A stretch of DNA of 64,000 nucleotides from Anaerolineaceae bacterium (GCA_029975475.1 JARKPB010000008.1:186001-250000); one strand, 5' to 3'. Counted from the first letter of the stretch, positions 1-9,316 are shown. Notes: a model not told the origin generated them from the sequence alone. Translations and numbers: made by a program.

Positions 1-132
1 CCGGAAGACGCGGCTGCGCTGATGGCTCGCGCGGCGGTGCTCGGGGAGGAATTCCGGCAGGGACTGCGCTCAGCCTTACCGGGTGGAGACTTTCTGCCGC
101 GCAGCGGCTGGGATTCGCGGAGGGCTGGGTGA
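1..132 (+). CDS. C-terminal end of an unidentified protein (partial)
   Basis: An open frame enters from the left edge and reads 43 residues, ending in SGWDSRRAG before TGA at 130-132. I do not recognise a family. The stop overlaps the GTG start of the next gene (GTGA, 129-132), so the two are probably translationally coupled and belong to one operon. The only functional hint is the neighbourhood: the following two genes may encode virion- or tail-like structural proteins. The 5' end lies outside the window. Confidence 0.5.
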   Translation, partial: PEDAAALMARAAVLGEEFRQGLRSALPGGDFLPRSGWDSRRAG

Positions 133-647
133 ATGCCTTGCCGATCCCGGGCCGCGATTGCGATATCGCCCTTTCGCACGCGGCTGTTCAGGCTGGTGAA
201 CCGGTGGGTTTTGTCCTGCTGCGCCGCGCATCGGATGACTACGGGCCGGCCGTGCGGGTGCATGTTGAATCGTATACCTCTGCATTGGGTGAGGCACAGG
301 ACGTGCGCCATCTGTGGTTTACCGTTTTGCTGGCGCAGGATGCCCTTAACCCGGACGGCAGCCCGCCCGCACGCACCCCGGCAGAATTGCGCGCGCTGCT
401 GATGGAAATTGTGCTCCAGCACCGCGACATCATCCTGCATACCCCGGCCGGGTTGATCACCGGTCTGGCCGCTGGCGGGCAGGTGATGATCCACCATCTG
501 CGGCCGCAGGTCGAGACGGTCGAAGTGCACCTCACCACCCGGTTGAACCATTTCGCCCCGCTCGACCCGGCGCGTTTTGCTGCCTCGCTCTGGCAGGACG
601 CGGCCTACTGCGGCGAAATGCACTGGGATAATTCTTACTGGAGGTGA
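129..647 (+). CDS. Hypothetical protein, possibly phage-tail-like
   Basis: This encodes 172 residues from GTG at 129, which overlaps the upstream stop. There is no signal peptide or membrane segment. Features are a central hydrophobic stretch (HLWFTVLLAQDAL), a segment with His-rich LxxHRDIILHTP, and an aromatic C-terminus (HWDNSYWR). I cannot assign a family. Tight coupling on both sides and the aromatic terminal peptide would fit a virion or injection-system assembly protein. That is inference from context; an unknown cellular protein is equally possible. Confidence 0.5.
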   Translation: MNALPIPGRDCDIALSHAAVQAGEPVGFVLLRRASDDYGPAVRVHVESYTSALGEAQDVRHLWFTVLLAQDALNPDGSPPARTPAELRALLMEIVLQHRDIILHTPAGLITGLAAGGQVMIHHLRPQVETVEVHLTTRLNHFAPLDPARFAASLWQDAAYCGEMHWDNSYWR

Positions 648-649
648 CC

Positions 650-1927
650 ATGCCTTACCCTTTATCCAGCGATGTGAGCAGCGGACAGCCGACGGCTCAC
701 CAGCATTACAATAACCTGCGCGCCGACGCGCTGCGCCTGGGTCAGTCGGAGGTGGATTCCGCCACGCTCGGGGCGCTGCTGGCGCGGTTTGAACACGGAC
801 TGTCTCTGGAATATCTGGATACGAACCGCCTGCGCGTTCCGGCTTCGCCTGCAGCGCCAGCGGTTCTGGTGATTAACGGCTGTATGCTCACCGCGGCAGC
901 CAATGTGGATCTTTCCGCCGGTTCAGCTCCTTCCGGAGCGGCCGCGCTGTATTATGTCTTCGCAGTGCGTTCACCCGGCTCAACCACTTTTACCCTGGAT
1001 ATCAATACTTCGGAAGCGGAGAGCGCCAACACCCGCCGCATTGGCCGCTTTTTCTGGGACGGCAGCGCGCTGGTGCGGGCCAGCATTACCACTGAAACCG
1101 CTGTGTTCAGCGCCGGGCTGCTGGGGTACAGCACTCCGCAAACCTGCAGCGGACGTTTAAGCCTGGTCTCCGCTTCACCCCAGCCGGCGAATACCACCGG
1201 CGGCACGCTTTATTTCACCCCTTTTCAGGGCAACCGCGCCGCCCTGTACGCTCCCGGATACGGCTGGCGCGCTTATCCGTTCAGCGAAATCAGCCTCTCG
1301 CTGGCCGGCCGGGCGGCGGATAAGAATTTTGATGTCTTTCTGGCACCTGCCGGAGGCGCGCTGGGGTTGGAGCTGCTTCAATGGTCGAATGACGCCACGC
1401 GGGCGGTGGATCTTGCCTGGCTGGACGGCGTTCTGGTCAAGAACACCGATCCATCCCGCCGATACCTGGGGACGCTGCGCACATCTGCGGCCGGCGAATG
1501 CGCGGATGAACCAGGGCGGCGTTACCTTTACAACCATCACAACCGCCTGCCCTGCCGGTTGTTCCGCGGAGACTCCACGACCCACACTTACGCTTCGACC
1601 ACCCGGCGCTACTGGAACAACGACAGCAGCCTGTGGATTGGGCTGATCCTGGGACAGGAGCAAACCCTCTGGATGACCCTGGACGCGCAGACGCGCCTGA
1701 CCACTGGCTCAGCCTATTCGGATGTGCAGCTGGTGCTGGGCGAGCCGGCCAGCGGCAGCGGTTTGGTGGCGGTGGTCAACCTGGCTGCGACCAACCTGAG
1801 GGCTGGCAACAGCGTGCTGGCGGAATTACCCGCCGGTTTTTCCAAAATCAGCCTGACCGAGATGGCGGGCAGCAGCACGACAATGAGCAACGCCTTTGCC
1901 GCCGCCAGCCTGCTGGCGTGGATGTAG
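650..1927 (+). CDS. Hypothetical structural-type protein, possible tail-fibre-like
   Basis: The product has 425 residues if started at ATG 650, which has a strong GGAGG at 640-644. An in-frame GTG at 644 is less likely because it lies inside that ribosome-binding site. The N-terminus (SSDVSSGQPTAHQHYNNLR) is polar. The rest is rich in Ala, Ser, Thr and Gly with alternating hydrophobic residues, as in beta-rich extended proteins. It includes a possible carbohydrate-binding-like segment near residues 60-160 (INGC...YYVFAV). There is no signal peptide, which argues against ordinary secretion and fits a phage tail or fibre protein. It is the last gene of its module and is followed by a hairpin at 2005. 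The assignment is weak. Confidence 0.5.
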   Translation: MPYPLSSDVSSGQPTAHQHYNNLRADALRLGQSEVDSATLGALLARFEHGLSLEYLDTNRLRVPASPAAPAVLVINGCMLTAAANVDLSAGSAPSGAAALYYVFAVRSPGSTTFTLDINTSEAESANTRRIGRFFWDGSALVRASITTETAVFSAGLLGYSTPQTCSGRLSLVSASPQPANTTGGTLYFTPFQGNRAALYAPGYGWRAYPFSEISLSLAGRAADKNFDVFLAPAGGALGLELLQWSNDATRAVDLAWLDGVLVKNTDPSRRYLGTLRTSAAGECADEPGRRYLYNHHNRLPCRLFRGDSTTHTYASTTRRYWNNDSSLWIGLILGQEQTLWMTLDAQTRLTTGSAYSDVQLVLGEPASGSGLVAVVNLAATNLRAGNSVLAELPAGFSKISLTEMAGSSTTMSNAFAAASLLAWM

Positions 1928-2266
1928 GGCCGCGCCGGGTCAGCGCCAGTGCCCCGACCCGCGAAGGGTGGACAAAGAGGGGTAAGTTCCAAAAATTTTA
2001 ATTTAAGGGGGCGCGCCCGGCGCGCCTCCTTATATTCTTTAATCGTGGTTCGAAATTCGGGGAGAACAGCGGCTTTCGGGAACAACCGCCCGGGTGATGC
2101 CCAGGGGAGGATAAAGCGGCTGGCAAAATTCGCTCTGCCCGCCCAGGCTGCTGGAAAACTGCAAGGGGGCTGTAAAGTTGGCGAGAGGAAGAAGCCGGTA
2201 CAATCGAAAGGGGCTGGAAGGCGAACTTCCAGCCTGATGACATTTGCAGCAGACGGGACGGCGCAC
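1928..2266. other. Intergenic region, 339 bases
   Basis: The reading frame of the downstream gene stays open upstream to 1949, but that part (basic, low complexity, ending before a signal peptide) does not look like protein. The stretch holds a GC-rich hairpin at 2005-2031 that probably ends the left-edge module, and presumably the promoter of the secreted propeller gene. I found no convincing -35/-10 pair or small gene. Confidence 0.5.
2005..2031 (+). terminator. Probable rho-independent terminator of the left-edge module
   Basis: Two 13-base arms beginning AAGGGGGCGCGCC and ending GGCGCGCCTCCTT pair with one mismatch around a one-base loop or tighter fold. They are followed by an AT-rich tract (atattcttt). 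The hairpin lies about 80 bases after the stop at 1927. Confidence 0.55.
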
Positions 2267-4525
2267 ATGAAATTACAAACTGCATGGAAACTTCGCGGCG
2301 CGGCAGGGATGGCCCTGACCGGGGCGCTGCTGCTGCTCACGTTCACCGCTGCCCTGGCGGGGGATGTGCTGCCGGGTGTGAGGACCGAGGTGGTTTCTAA
2401 AAGCGCCACGGGTGAGAAAGCCAACGGAATGAATGACGGTACAAGGATTAATTCGACCCGTTTTTCAAATGTTTCTCAACACCCTTATCCAAATGAATCG
2501 GCTGGCAGTCCACTGCTGGACGGGAGGATAGTGGCTTACACTTCCAAAGTCAGCAATCTATATCCTTTAGGCGGAGATCCGGATTGGAATGTGTATGTAA
2601 ACGATCTGGAAGGTCAGCTCAACATGGGCGGCGCGTACCTGGTTTCTCAGACCAGCGGGGGCGGGCAGGGCAATGGTTCTTCTGCTTTTGGGCGGGTTGA
2701 CCCCTCCGGTCAGTTTGTCGTTTTTCAATCCAATGCGGAAAACTTTAACCAGTTTGGCGGGATGGTGGACGGTCGGGCAATCGTCTTTGACAGCAGTAAT
2801 CCGCTCCAAAAAGCTGATATCTTTATTGTTTCTTTAGGGGTGGAGAATGAAAAGACCCCCAGCATTCCGGTTGGTTTGTCGGTTGGCAATGTAGATTACA
2901 ATGACCAGCAGGTAATTTATACATACGGAGATGCGGATTCCGGATTTATTGACGGCACAAATTATGATCAGTATGCGGTATCCAGTAAATTTGAGTGGCC
3001 GTTTGCCATTTATCGAACCTACAGCGGCAATCGGGCTGGGATCGGTCCCGGTGTTATCTTTCAAAGCCGGGCGACCAATTTTGAGAGCGGTAGTGCCGCA
3101 TCCTTATCTGGAACCTACCAGCAATTATATGCGATCCAATTGTTTTATACCTCCGCGTCAAACAATCTTGCGATCGCTCAAGCGGGTTTTCCTCCTTCGC
3201 AGCCGGCGCTGCTGACGAAAGGCTATGACTGCGGGGCCGCGCCGCATTATTCCTGCGAAGCCAACGGAGATTCCTCGGGCCCGGCGGTAAGCAGCGGCGG
3301 AAGACGCTTTGTAGACGGCGGGGTTTTGAAGGGGGATTTTAACCTGACCGAGAACGGCTGGCCAGTTGCCGGGCGTTATGTCGTCTTTACCTCCACCGCC
3401 ACCAACCTGATCCCCGGGATGGGACCGGGCGATTACACGCCTGGAAAAAGCAATATCTTTTTGCTTGACCGCGACCCTGACGGGGATGGACGTTTGGTCG
3501 GCATGACGGTCATCGACGGTGAAAATAATTTGGGAATGATTGATTTTGATCCGGACCGCACGGATTATTTTCGGCTAATCTCCCACTCTTACGGTAACCC
3601 AGGCCGCGCTGCCAACGATTCTTCATCTTTTGCTTCGATCAGCGCAGATGGGAAACGAATTGCTTTTCAATCCAAAGCCAGTGATTTAATTGCACCGGGT
3701 GAAGATACCAACAACGCGCAGGATATCTTTCTGTTTGACCTGAATACTGGAAACATAACGCGGGTATCCATTTCATCAGCCGGAGAGCAAAATAGCCGCA
3801 GTTCCTATCGTCCGGCAATTTCAGGGGATGGTGAACTGATTTCTTTTGATACCCCCGGACGACTGGCGGCCGATGATAATAATGATGAATATTCTTCAAA
3901 CGGGAATGATATCTACATTCGCAAACCGAGCATTTCGCTGACCTGGCGGGTATCGCTGACCGCCGATGGACGCCAGGGTGTGGATTATAAATTTCAGCAG
4001 GAATCAGCGCTTTCATGGACAGGTCAGTATGTCCTTTGGTCATCTTCATCCACGCTTGATCAAGATGGTTCGTTTCATCAAGACGTGCAGGTCTTCTTCC
4101 GCGATCAAGCCAATCCGCCAAACAATCCGGATGTTTCCCCAACCTCGATGATGCTGGGTTACGTGCCGTATAATGAATCTCGCATAAAAAAGTTTAAGGT
4201 TACCGTTCAGGCGGCGATCAAGATCCGTGAGATATATCTATCTGGTGATTCGCGTTTCCAAATTACCAGCACAACCTGCCCAACTGGCGATGTCGAGATT
4301 GCTCCGCTCAGCGAATCGGAACCTTATGAGTGTGAGATCATTGTCGGGTATTATTCTGACGGCTCAGGCGGCAAACAGACCGCCAGACTGATCATCGCGG
4401 TGGACGATCGGCCTTACGAAGCCAATCCGCAGGAGTATAATCGCGAGCTGCAGATGTACCTGGAAGCCAATGGCGCGACGGTGCTGTATCTGCCGCTGAT
4501 GACCCAGCCCAAAAACCAGCCTTAG
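2267..4525 (+). CDS. Secreted PD40/TolB-like beta-propeller protein
   Basis: The product has 752 residues from ATG 2267. This start was chosen because it puts a signal peptide (Lys/Arg residues, then GMALTGALLLLTFTAALA) at the N-terminus; a longer in-frame extension lacks protein character. Repeated blades carry PD40-type motifs such as GQFVVFQSNAEN, GKRIAFQSKASDL, GELISFDTPG and GQYVLWSSSST, each with DIFLFD-like strands. After about residue 630 an immunoglobulin-like region of the choice-of-anchor type follows (VPYNESRIKKFKVTV), then a C-terminal VLYLPLM sequence common at the ends of secreted Chloroflexota proteins. It probably acts outside the cell, in binding or scaffolding; no catalytic motif is visible. 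The gene is monocistronic, with its own terminator at 4547. Confidence 0.8.
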   Translation: MKLQTAWKLRGAAGMALTGALLLLTFTAALAGDVLPGVRTEVVSKSATGEKANGMNDGTRINSTRFSNVSQHPYPNESAGSPLLDGRIVAYTSKVSNLYPLGGDPDWNVYVNDLEGQLNMGGAYLVSQTSGGGQGNGSSAFGRVDPSGQFVVFQSNAENFNQFGGMVDGRAIVFDSSNPLQKADIFIVSLGVENEKTPSIPVGLSVGNVDYNDQQVIYTYGDADSGFIDGTNYDQYAVSSKFEWPFAIYRTYSGNRAGIGPGVIFQSRATNFESGSAASLSGTYQQLYAIQLFYTSASNNLAIAQAGFPPSQPALLTKGYDCGAAPHYSCEANGDSSGPAVSSGGRRFVDGGVLKGDFNLTENGWPVAGRYVVFTSTATNLIPGMGPGDYTPGKSNIFLLDRDPDGDGRLVGMTVIDGENNLGMIDFDPDRTDYFRLISHSYGNPGRAANDSSSFASISADGKRIAFQSKASDLIAPGEDTNNAQDIFLFDLNTGNITRVSISSAGEQNSRSSYRPAISGDGELISFDTPGRLAADDNNDEYSSNGNDIYIRKPSISLTWRVSLTADGRQGVDYKFQQESALSWTGQYVLWSSSSTLDQDGSFHQDVQVFFRDQANPPNNPDVSPTSMMLGYVPYNESRIKKFKVTVQAAIKIREIYLSGDSRFQITSTTCPTGDVEIAPLSESEPYECEIIVGYYSDGSGGKQTARLIIAVDDRPYEANPQEYNRELQMYLEANGATVLYLPLMTQPKNQP

Positions 4526-4546
4526 CTTTCCTGTGGGTGTAAATAT

Positions 4547-4578
4547 CAGGGCGCGTACCGGTGAAGGCACGCGCCCTG
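4547..4578. terminator. Hairpin between convergent genes
   Basis: Ten-base arms CAGGGCGCGT and ACGCGCCCTG pair perfectly around a 12-base loop. It lies between the propeller gene (+, ending 4525) and the small membrane protein gene (-, ending 4616), and could end transcription from both sides. No long T tract is present. Confidence 0.6.
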
Positions 4579-4615
4579 TTGCCTGCAACGGGCGGAAAAC
4601 CAGCCCAGCGAGGGC

Positions 4616-4888
4616 TTAAAAGGCGGGAACCAGAGCGCTGCCGGCCGGCGCCAGCAGGAAGAAAGGCACCAGCGCGACCGCCAGCCCGAATAGCTGAATC
4701 ACAAAGGGGGTGGCGGCTTCGTCAAAGTACTTAAAGAGGAAAATGACGCTGCCAAAAGGTACCAGCAGGCAAACCAGTCCCCAAACGACCGAGACCTTGA
4801 AGGCGCGGACAAGGAACAGGATGCCGCCAACCGACATAATGATCGCTCCGATCACCTGGGCAGCGAGGATGATGCCTAGACTTTCCAT
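4616..4888 (-). CDS. Small three-helix membrane protein
   Basis: This is a 90-residue protein with three hydrophobic segments (about 5-27, 33-51 and 62-84) joined by short charged turns (FKVS, KYFDEAAT). I recognise no family motif. The start has GGAG eight bases upstream and a -10-like TATAAT about 30 bases upstream on the minus strand, so it is probably transcribed alone. No function can be assigned. Confidence 0.65.
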   Translation of the reverse strand: MESLGIILAAQVIGAIIMSVGGILFLVRAFKVSVVWGLVCLLVPFGSVIFLFKYFDEAATPFVIQLFGLAVALVPFFLLAPAGSALVPAF

Positions 4889-5345
4889 TTGATTTTCTCC
4901 GCTAAAGGGTTGAATTGATTATAGTGGAAATTAAGGTGATGACGAAGGGAGCAAGATTTGGTCCAGGATGGGGTTAGTGGTTGGATTCTTGGGTTTCCAG
5001 ATGGCGGCGGCAGAGGTTGGGTTGAGCACGTCGATTGAAAAATTGCGGTTTGAAATGTTGGGAGAATGTTTTTCATCTCCCATTTCTGGCAAGCGAAGCG
5101 AGGCATAAATGGGGCAATTGTGAGAGCACGGGTGGGGCGGTTTTGGCCGCGGAGCTCCCTTCTAGCTCTCTTCATTAGCTTTTTTACCCTACGGGCTCTC
5201 GTACTTTATGGGTACAGGCGGACTCGCAGACTTTGGTAAAGAAAAAAAGCCTATTTATGCGCCGTGATCTGCGGGCACAGGCACCCTGCGGGCACAATGA
5301 AATCCGTAGAATACCTTCGCGGAATCTCCCGCTGGCGCGGGACGC
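4889..5345. other. Intergenic region, 457 bases
   Basis: This lies upstream of the small membrane protein and downstream of the GH1 gene, both on the minus strand. It holds the -10-like element of the small gene near 4918-4923 and two copies of TGCGGGCACA at about 5270 and 5287. Short open frames on both strands lack ribosome-binding sites and protein-like composition. No RNA gene or complete terminator was recognised. Confidence 0.4.
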
Positions 5346-6668
5346 CTACGCCGGGAAGACCTTCTTAAAAATCTCCGGGGCGAATTGCTCGACCATTTCG
5401 CTGGTGATGCTGTTCTCGCGGCAGACCGCCTCGTAGACATCCACGCTGCGGCGGCGGACGCGCGCCTGGGTCTCGACATCCAGGCCCCACAGGCCGAAGC
5501 GCTGGCTCCAGCCGCGTTCCCACTCGAAGTTATCCACCAGCGACCAGTGGAAGTAGCCCTTAATCGGCCAGGAAAAATTGACCCCGCGCCAGATTTGATG
5601 AATGTGCTGGATCAGATAACGCGGGCGCAGGTCGTCATCCGCATCTTCAACCCCGTTTTCGCTGATAATGATCGGTTTCTGGTAGCGGTTCGCCCATTTG
5701 AGCGCCAGCCACAAACCCTCGGGGACATTGGCGATAAAACCGGTGTCAGACACTTCCGCCGAGGGCGGGAAGCGGCGGGTCTGGAAGAAATCGCGGCTTT
5801 TAAGCAGGTTAAAGCGCACCTGGTCAAGGGTGTAATAATTCAGGCCGATAAAATCCTGGGTGTTGGCGGCCTCCGGGATGGAAATGCGCTTGAAGCCGAG
5901 ATCAAGCACGCCGCTGCGCAGCGCGCCGGGGAAAGAATCGTTGAACGCGCGCTGCATCAGATTTGCTGCCAGGGAATCAAGGGGTGAAGCGGTTTCGGGG
6001 CGGACGGCGCGGAAGTGGTTGGCGATGCTGACGCGCGCCTGGGGTTGGATCCGATGAATGGCGTGGTACGCGCGGGCGTGGGCGCGGGCTAAATTCGCAT
6101 AGACATTAATCGCAGCAGTCAGGTCGCGCTTCCCGGGCGGAAAAACGCCTTCCAGGTAGGCGCACAGCATATAAACATTCGGTTCGTTAATCGTGATCCA
6201 CAGGTTGACATCCTCTTTTAGCGCTTCAACCACCCTGCAGACGTAGCGTTCAAACAATTCCGGGCTGTCCTCGCGTTCCCAGCTGCCGCTCTCTTCCATC
6301 CAGAGCGGGTTGGCAAAGTGATGCAGGGTAACCATGGGAGTCAGACCGCGCTTCAACGCGCCGGCGATCATTTCGCGGTAGCGGTCAAGGGCTTCGTTGT
6401 CCCAACGCCCGGGTTCCGGTTCAATCCGGCTCCACTCAATCGAGAGGCGGTGCGCGTTCTGCCCGGTCTGAGCGGCGCGGTCAAAATCCTCCTGCCAGCG
6501 CCCTCCCCACCAGTCGCAGGCCAGGCCGGCCTTTTGACCGTTGAGGATCCGCCCCGGGGCATCCTCCCAGGCGCTCCAGGAATCCTTACTCTGGCCTTCC
6601 ACCTGATGCCCGGCGGTGGCGGCGCCCCACAAAAATCCTTTTGGAAAATGATAGGATGCGCTGATCAT
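5346..6668 (-). CDS. GH1 family beta-glucosidase/beta-glycosidase
   Basis: This 440-residue protein has the typical length of glycoside hydrolase family 1. The N-terminal signature FPKGFLWGAATAGHQVEG begins at residue 8. The acid/base glutamate is in TINEP (Glu162) and the nucleophile is in SENG (Glu337). The conserved HWSLVDNFEW block near the C-terminus forms the aglycone-side wall. There is no signal peptide, so it should act in the cytoplasm, releasing glucose or related sugars from imported beta-linked oligosaccharides by a retaining mechanism. Exact substrate cannot be read from sequence. AAGGAG precedes the ATG by eight bases. It is transcribed alone, divergent from the M20 peptidase gene. 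Confidence 0.93.
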   Translation of the reverse strand: MISASYHFPKGFLWGAATAGHQVEGQSKDSWSAWEDAPGRILNGQKAGLACDWWGGRWQEDFDRAAQTGQNAHRLSIEWSRIEPEPGRWDNEALDRYREMIAGALKRGLTPMVTLHHFANPLWMEESGSWEREDSPELFERYVCRVVEALKEDVNLWITINEPNVYMLCAYLEGVFPPGKRDLTAAINVYANLARAHARAYHAIHRIQPQARVSIANHFRAVRPETASPLDSLAANLMQRAFNDSFPGALRSGVLDLGFKRISIPEAANTQDFIGLNYYTLDQVRFNLLKSRDFFQTRRFPPSAEVSDTGFIANVPEGLWLALKWANRYQKPIIISENGVEDADDDLRPRYLIQHIHQIWRGVNFSWPIKGYFHWSLVDNFEWERGWSQRFGLWGLDVETQARVRRRSVDVYEAVCRENSITSEMVEQFAPEIFKKVFPA

Positions 6669-6772
6669 TACGGCTGCTCCTTAAGGAGAATTGAATCGAT
6701 TATACCTGACCTGCAGCCAGGAATGGCTGGACTATAATAGCCTTATCTGTAAATCTCCACTGGAGGAGTGCG

Positions 6773-8239
6773 ATGCTGTTAACCATCCTGGTATTCCTGG
6801 TTGTCTTGCTGCTTTTTCTGGCGGCTTTTGTGCTGCTGCGCACGGTGCGCTTTGCCCGCCCGCTGCCGGAGGTCGAAGCGCTTGAAGAACGCCTGGAAAT
6901 TGACGCGGCGCAGGCGCTTGCCCATCTGACCCGCGCGGTAAAGGTCGAAACGGTCTCTTACGCGGAACTGGAAAAGATAAACTTTGACCGGCTGATTGAG
7001 CTGCACCGCGTGTTTGAGCGCGACTATCCATTGCTGCACGGCACTTTGCAGCGCGAGGTAATCGGTGGTTCGCTGCTGTATACCTGGCCGGGCAAACGCG
7101 GTGATTTGCCGGGAATACTGCTCACCGGCCATCTGGATGTTGTTCCAGTTGATCCGGAGACTCTGGATCAATGGATTCTCCCGCCTTTTTCCGGCGCGGT
7201 CGAGGACGGGGTGATCTACGGCCGCGGTGTGCTGGATGACAAGGGCAGTGTGGTCGCGGTGCTGGAAGCGGTTGAAGCCCTGCTGCGGCAGGGTTTTACG
7301 CCAGAGAGAACCGTCTATCTGGGGTTTGGACAGGATGAAGAAATTTCCGGCCTGATGGGGGCGCGCGAGATTGCCCGCCGGCTGGACGAACGCGGTGTGC
7401 GGCTGGAAGCGGTGCTGGATGAAGGCGGCGCGATTGTCGAAGGCACCATACCTGGTGTTGCCGGGCCGGTGGCTTTGGTCGGCACGGCTGAGAAAGGCTA
7501 TCTTTCTTTGAAGCTGCGCGCGGAAGGACCGGGGGGCCATTCCTCTGCGCCGCCGGCGCGCATGGCGGTCTACGGTCTGGCGCGGGCGCTGGCGCTGCTG
7601 GTCGAGACGCCCTTCCCGGCGCGGTTAAACGGCGTGCGCGAGATGTTCCGCTCGCTCGGTCCGGCAGCCTCTTTCCCGCTGCAAATGGCCTTTGCCAATT
7701 TGTGGCTGTTTGGCGGGCTGGCAAAAAAGCGGCTGGCTCAAACGCCTGCCGGCGCGGCCACCATGCGCACCACGACTGCCCCGACCATGCTCAAAGCCGG
7801 GATCAAGGATAACATCCTGCCGACCTCCGCGGAGGCGGTGGTCAATTTCCGCATTCTGCCCGGCGACACCATCGCCAGCGTGTGCGAGCATGTCCGCCGC
7901 GCGGTCAATGACCCCGGCATCCAGATCGAAGCAATGGACCTGGCGACCGAGCCTTCGCCGGTTTCACCGGACAACCACCCGGCCTTTTACAGGCTGGCGC
8001 GGTCCATCCGCGAAGTCTTCCCCGGGACGGTGGTAGCTCCTTACCTGGTGCAGGGTATGACCGATGCGCGTTATTACACCACCTTGAGCGCACAGGTTTA
8101 CCGCTTTTCTCCGATGGCGGTCAGCGCGGAACAGCTGGAAGGTGTGCACGGGATCAATGAACGCCTGGATGTGGATGCCTATCTGGATATGATCCAGTTC
8201 TATGGGCGGTTGATCAGTCTTTGGTCTCAGGCGGATTAA
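6773..8239 (+). CDS. M20 family metallopeptidase, PM20D1-like, membrane-anchored
   Basis: The product has 488 residues. An N-terminal hydrophobic helix (about 2-23) probably anchors it with the enzyme outside. The M20 dinuclear metal site is visible: GHLDVVP (His120, Asp122), GRGVLDDKG (Asp155) and DEE (Glu189 base, Glu190 ligand). A dimerisation-lid region runs from about 245 to 370. The arrangement and the anchor resemble the carboxypeptidase S/PM20D1 branch, which cleaves or forms N-acyl amino acids and C-terminal peptide bonds. GGAG lies 7-8 bases before the ATG, and a TATAAT element lies about 40 bases upstream. A strong terminator follows at 8261. Confidence 0.88.
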   Translation: MLLTILVFLVVLLLFLAAFVLLRTVRFARPLPEVEALEERLEIDAAQALAHLTRAVKVETVSYAELEKINFDRLIELHRVFERDYPLLHGTLQREVIGGSLLYTWPGKRGDLPGILLTGHLDVVPVDPETLDQWILPPFSGAVEDGVIYGRGVLDDKGSVVAVLEAVEALLRQGFTPERTVYLGFGQDEEISGLMGAREIARRLDERGVRLEAVLDEGGAIVEGTIPGVAGPVALVGTAEKGYLSLKLRAEGPGGHSSAPPARMAVYGLARALALLVETPFPARLNGVREMFRSLGPAASFPLQMAFANLWLFGGLAKKRLAQTPAGAATMRTTTAPTMLKAGIKDNILPTSAEAVVNFRILPGDTIASVCEHVRRAVNDPGIQIEAMDLATEPSPVSPDNHPAFYRLARSIREVFPGTVVAPYLVQGMTDARYYTTLSAQVYRFSPMAVSAEQLEGVHGINERLDVDAYLDMIQFYGRLISLWSQAD

Positions 8240-8260
8240 GCGGATAATCAACAAAAAGCG

Positions 8261-8287
8261 AAGGCGCGCCCTGCGGCGCGCCTTTTT
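8261..8287 (+). terminator. Rho-independent terminator of the M20 gene
   Basis: AAGGCGCGCC and GGCGCGCCTT pair perfectly around CTGC and run into TTTTT. The element sits between two convergent genes and may also serve the minus-strand gene ending at 8306. Confidence 0.85.
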
Positions 8288-8305
8288 CGCGCTTTCCAGG
8301 TCAGA

Positions 8306-9310
8306 TCAACCGATAAGCGCGCGCACGACAAACCGATCGACCGCGCCAAAGCGGTATTTGTATTCTTCATCCCCGCGCATGAAGTCAAATTCGCTGCGGC
8401 CGTTCTCGTTCGCCCATTGTAAAAGATGTCCGAGCAGCACCCATCCGGGAGAATACTCCATAAAGCGGCGGTCGAGGCCGGAATTATAGATCCACAGGCG
8501 GTTCAAATAATCAAATGAAAAGTAGCCGGCGGCTTTTTCTCCCCCGACGGTTAGAAACGCCAGATGCAGACAGCCAGCTTCAAAGGCGCAGCGCGCCGCC
8601 CGGTGCATGTGCGCGCGCATCGCCGGGCTGAGAAACGCAGCTTTTTGCGGGTCCTGCGCCATTAATTGGAGAAAATCTTCGATTTCCTCATCCAGTCGGC
8701 GCGGGTCGTTGACCAGGTACCAGACCGCCGGTGTTTCCATCTCTGCTGCCCGGCGCATTTTTCGGCGGATTTCGTGGCGCTGTTTCTTATCAATCCCGGA
8801 CAGGTAAGTTTCCCAGTCGCCGGGCAGCGGGATATACGGCGAGTGCTGCAGACGGTCCACCTGAAAGGTCATGCCGGTTGTTTGAGCCGCATCTTGAAGC
8901 GCCGGAAGGCTGGGCGAATCTTCCAGCAGGTTGTAAAGCGCCAGGCGCTGCCAGGCTGGCAGACTGGCGCGCAGAAACGAGAGCAAGCCTGTGGTAAAAA
9001 CCGGCAGATCTTCCGGCGCAGCGATCAGATCGAGGTAATCAGATACTTCGATCGAGCCGACCAGCAGCAGCCGCTGCTCGCCCTCGTGTTGGGCGGTAAA
9101 CAGCGGGGCGATCCCGATCAGACGACCGTCCTGCCGGGCGGTGACCAGCGTCAATTCAGCCTGCGGCCATTCTCCGCCGCCGCGCGTCTCCCACCAGGCG
9201 TTTTGATATTCATACCGTAAAAAAGGAACGTGGGCGGCAGACCGTTCCAGCAGGGAATTCCATTCCGCTTGTATCCCGCCCGGTAATTGATGATGAAGTT
9301 CAAAGTGCAT
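8306..9310 (-). CDS. GNAT-fold acyltransferase of the BcsL/CelD (Acetyltransf_6) type
   Basis: The product has 334 residues from ATG 9310. A further in-frame upstream ATG would add a low-complexity, non-conserved 35 residues and is rejected. The family pattern is present: an N-terminal half ending in IDKKQRHEIRRKMRRA, and a C-terminal half with LAFLTVGGEKAAGYFSFDYLNRLWIYNSGLDRRF, GWVLLGHLLQWA and FDFMRGDEEYKYRFG. Proteins of this type move acyl or aminoacyl groups onto sugars or amino acids in surface polymer synthesis; the substrate here is unknown. A TATAAT on the minus strand ends six bases before the ATG and no Shine-Dalgarno is present, so the mRNA may be leaderless. Confidence 0.8.
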   Translation of the reverse strand: MHFELHHQLPGGIQAEWNSLLERSAAHVPFLRYEYQNAWWETRGGGEWPQAELTLVTARQDGRLIGIAPLFTAQHEGEQRLLLVGSIEVSDYLDLIAAPEDLPVFTTGLLSFLRASLPAWQRLALYNLLEDSPSLPALQDAAQTTGMTFQVDRLQHSPYIPLPGDWETYLSGIDKKQRHEIRRKMRRAAEMETPAVWYLVNDPRRLDEEIEDFLQLMAQDPQKAAFLSPAMRAHMHRAARCAFEAGCLHLAFLTVGGEKAAGYFSFDYLNRLWIYNSGLDRRFMEYSPGWVLLGHLLQWANENGRSEFDFMRGDEEYKYRFGAVDRFVVRALIG

Positions 9311-9316
9311 GCTGTG

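Noticed and set aside
1949-2266. Coding extension upstream of the secreted propeller
   Set aside because: It is basic, low in protein-like pattern, contains the terminator hairpin, and would bury the signal peptide in the middle of the protein.
5227-5436. Small plus-strand gene in the gap before the GH1 gene
   Set aside because: It overlaps the 3' end of the GH1 gene, has no ribosome-binding site and no recognisable protein pattern.
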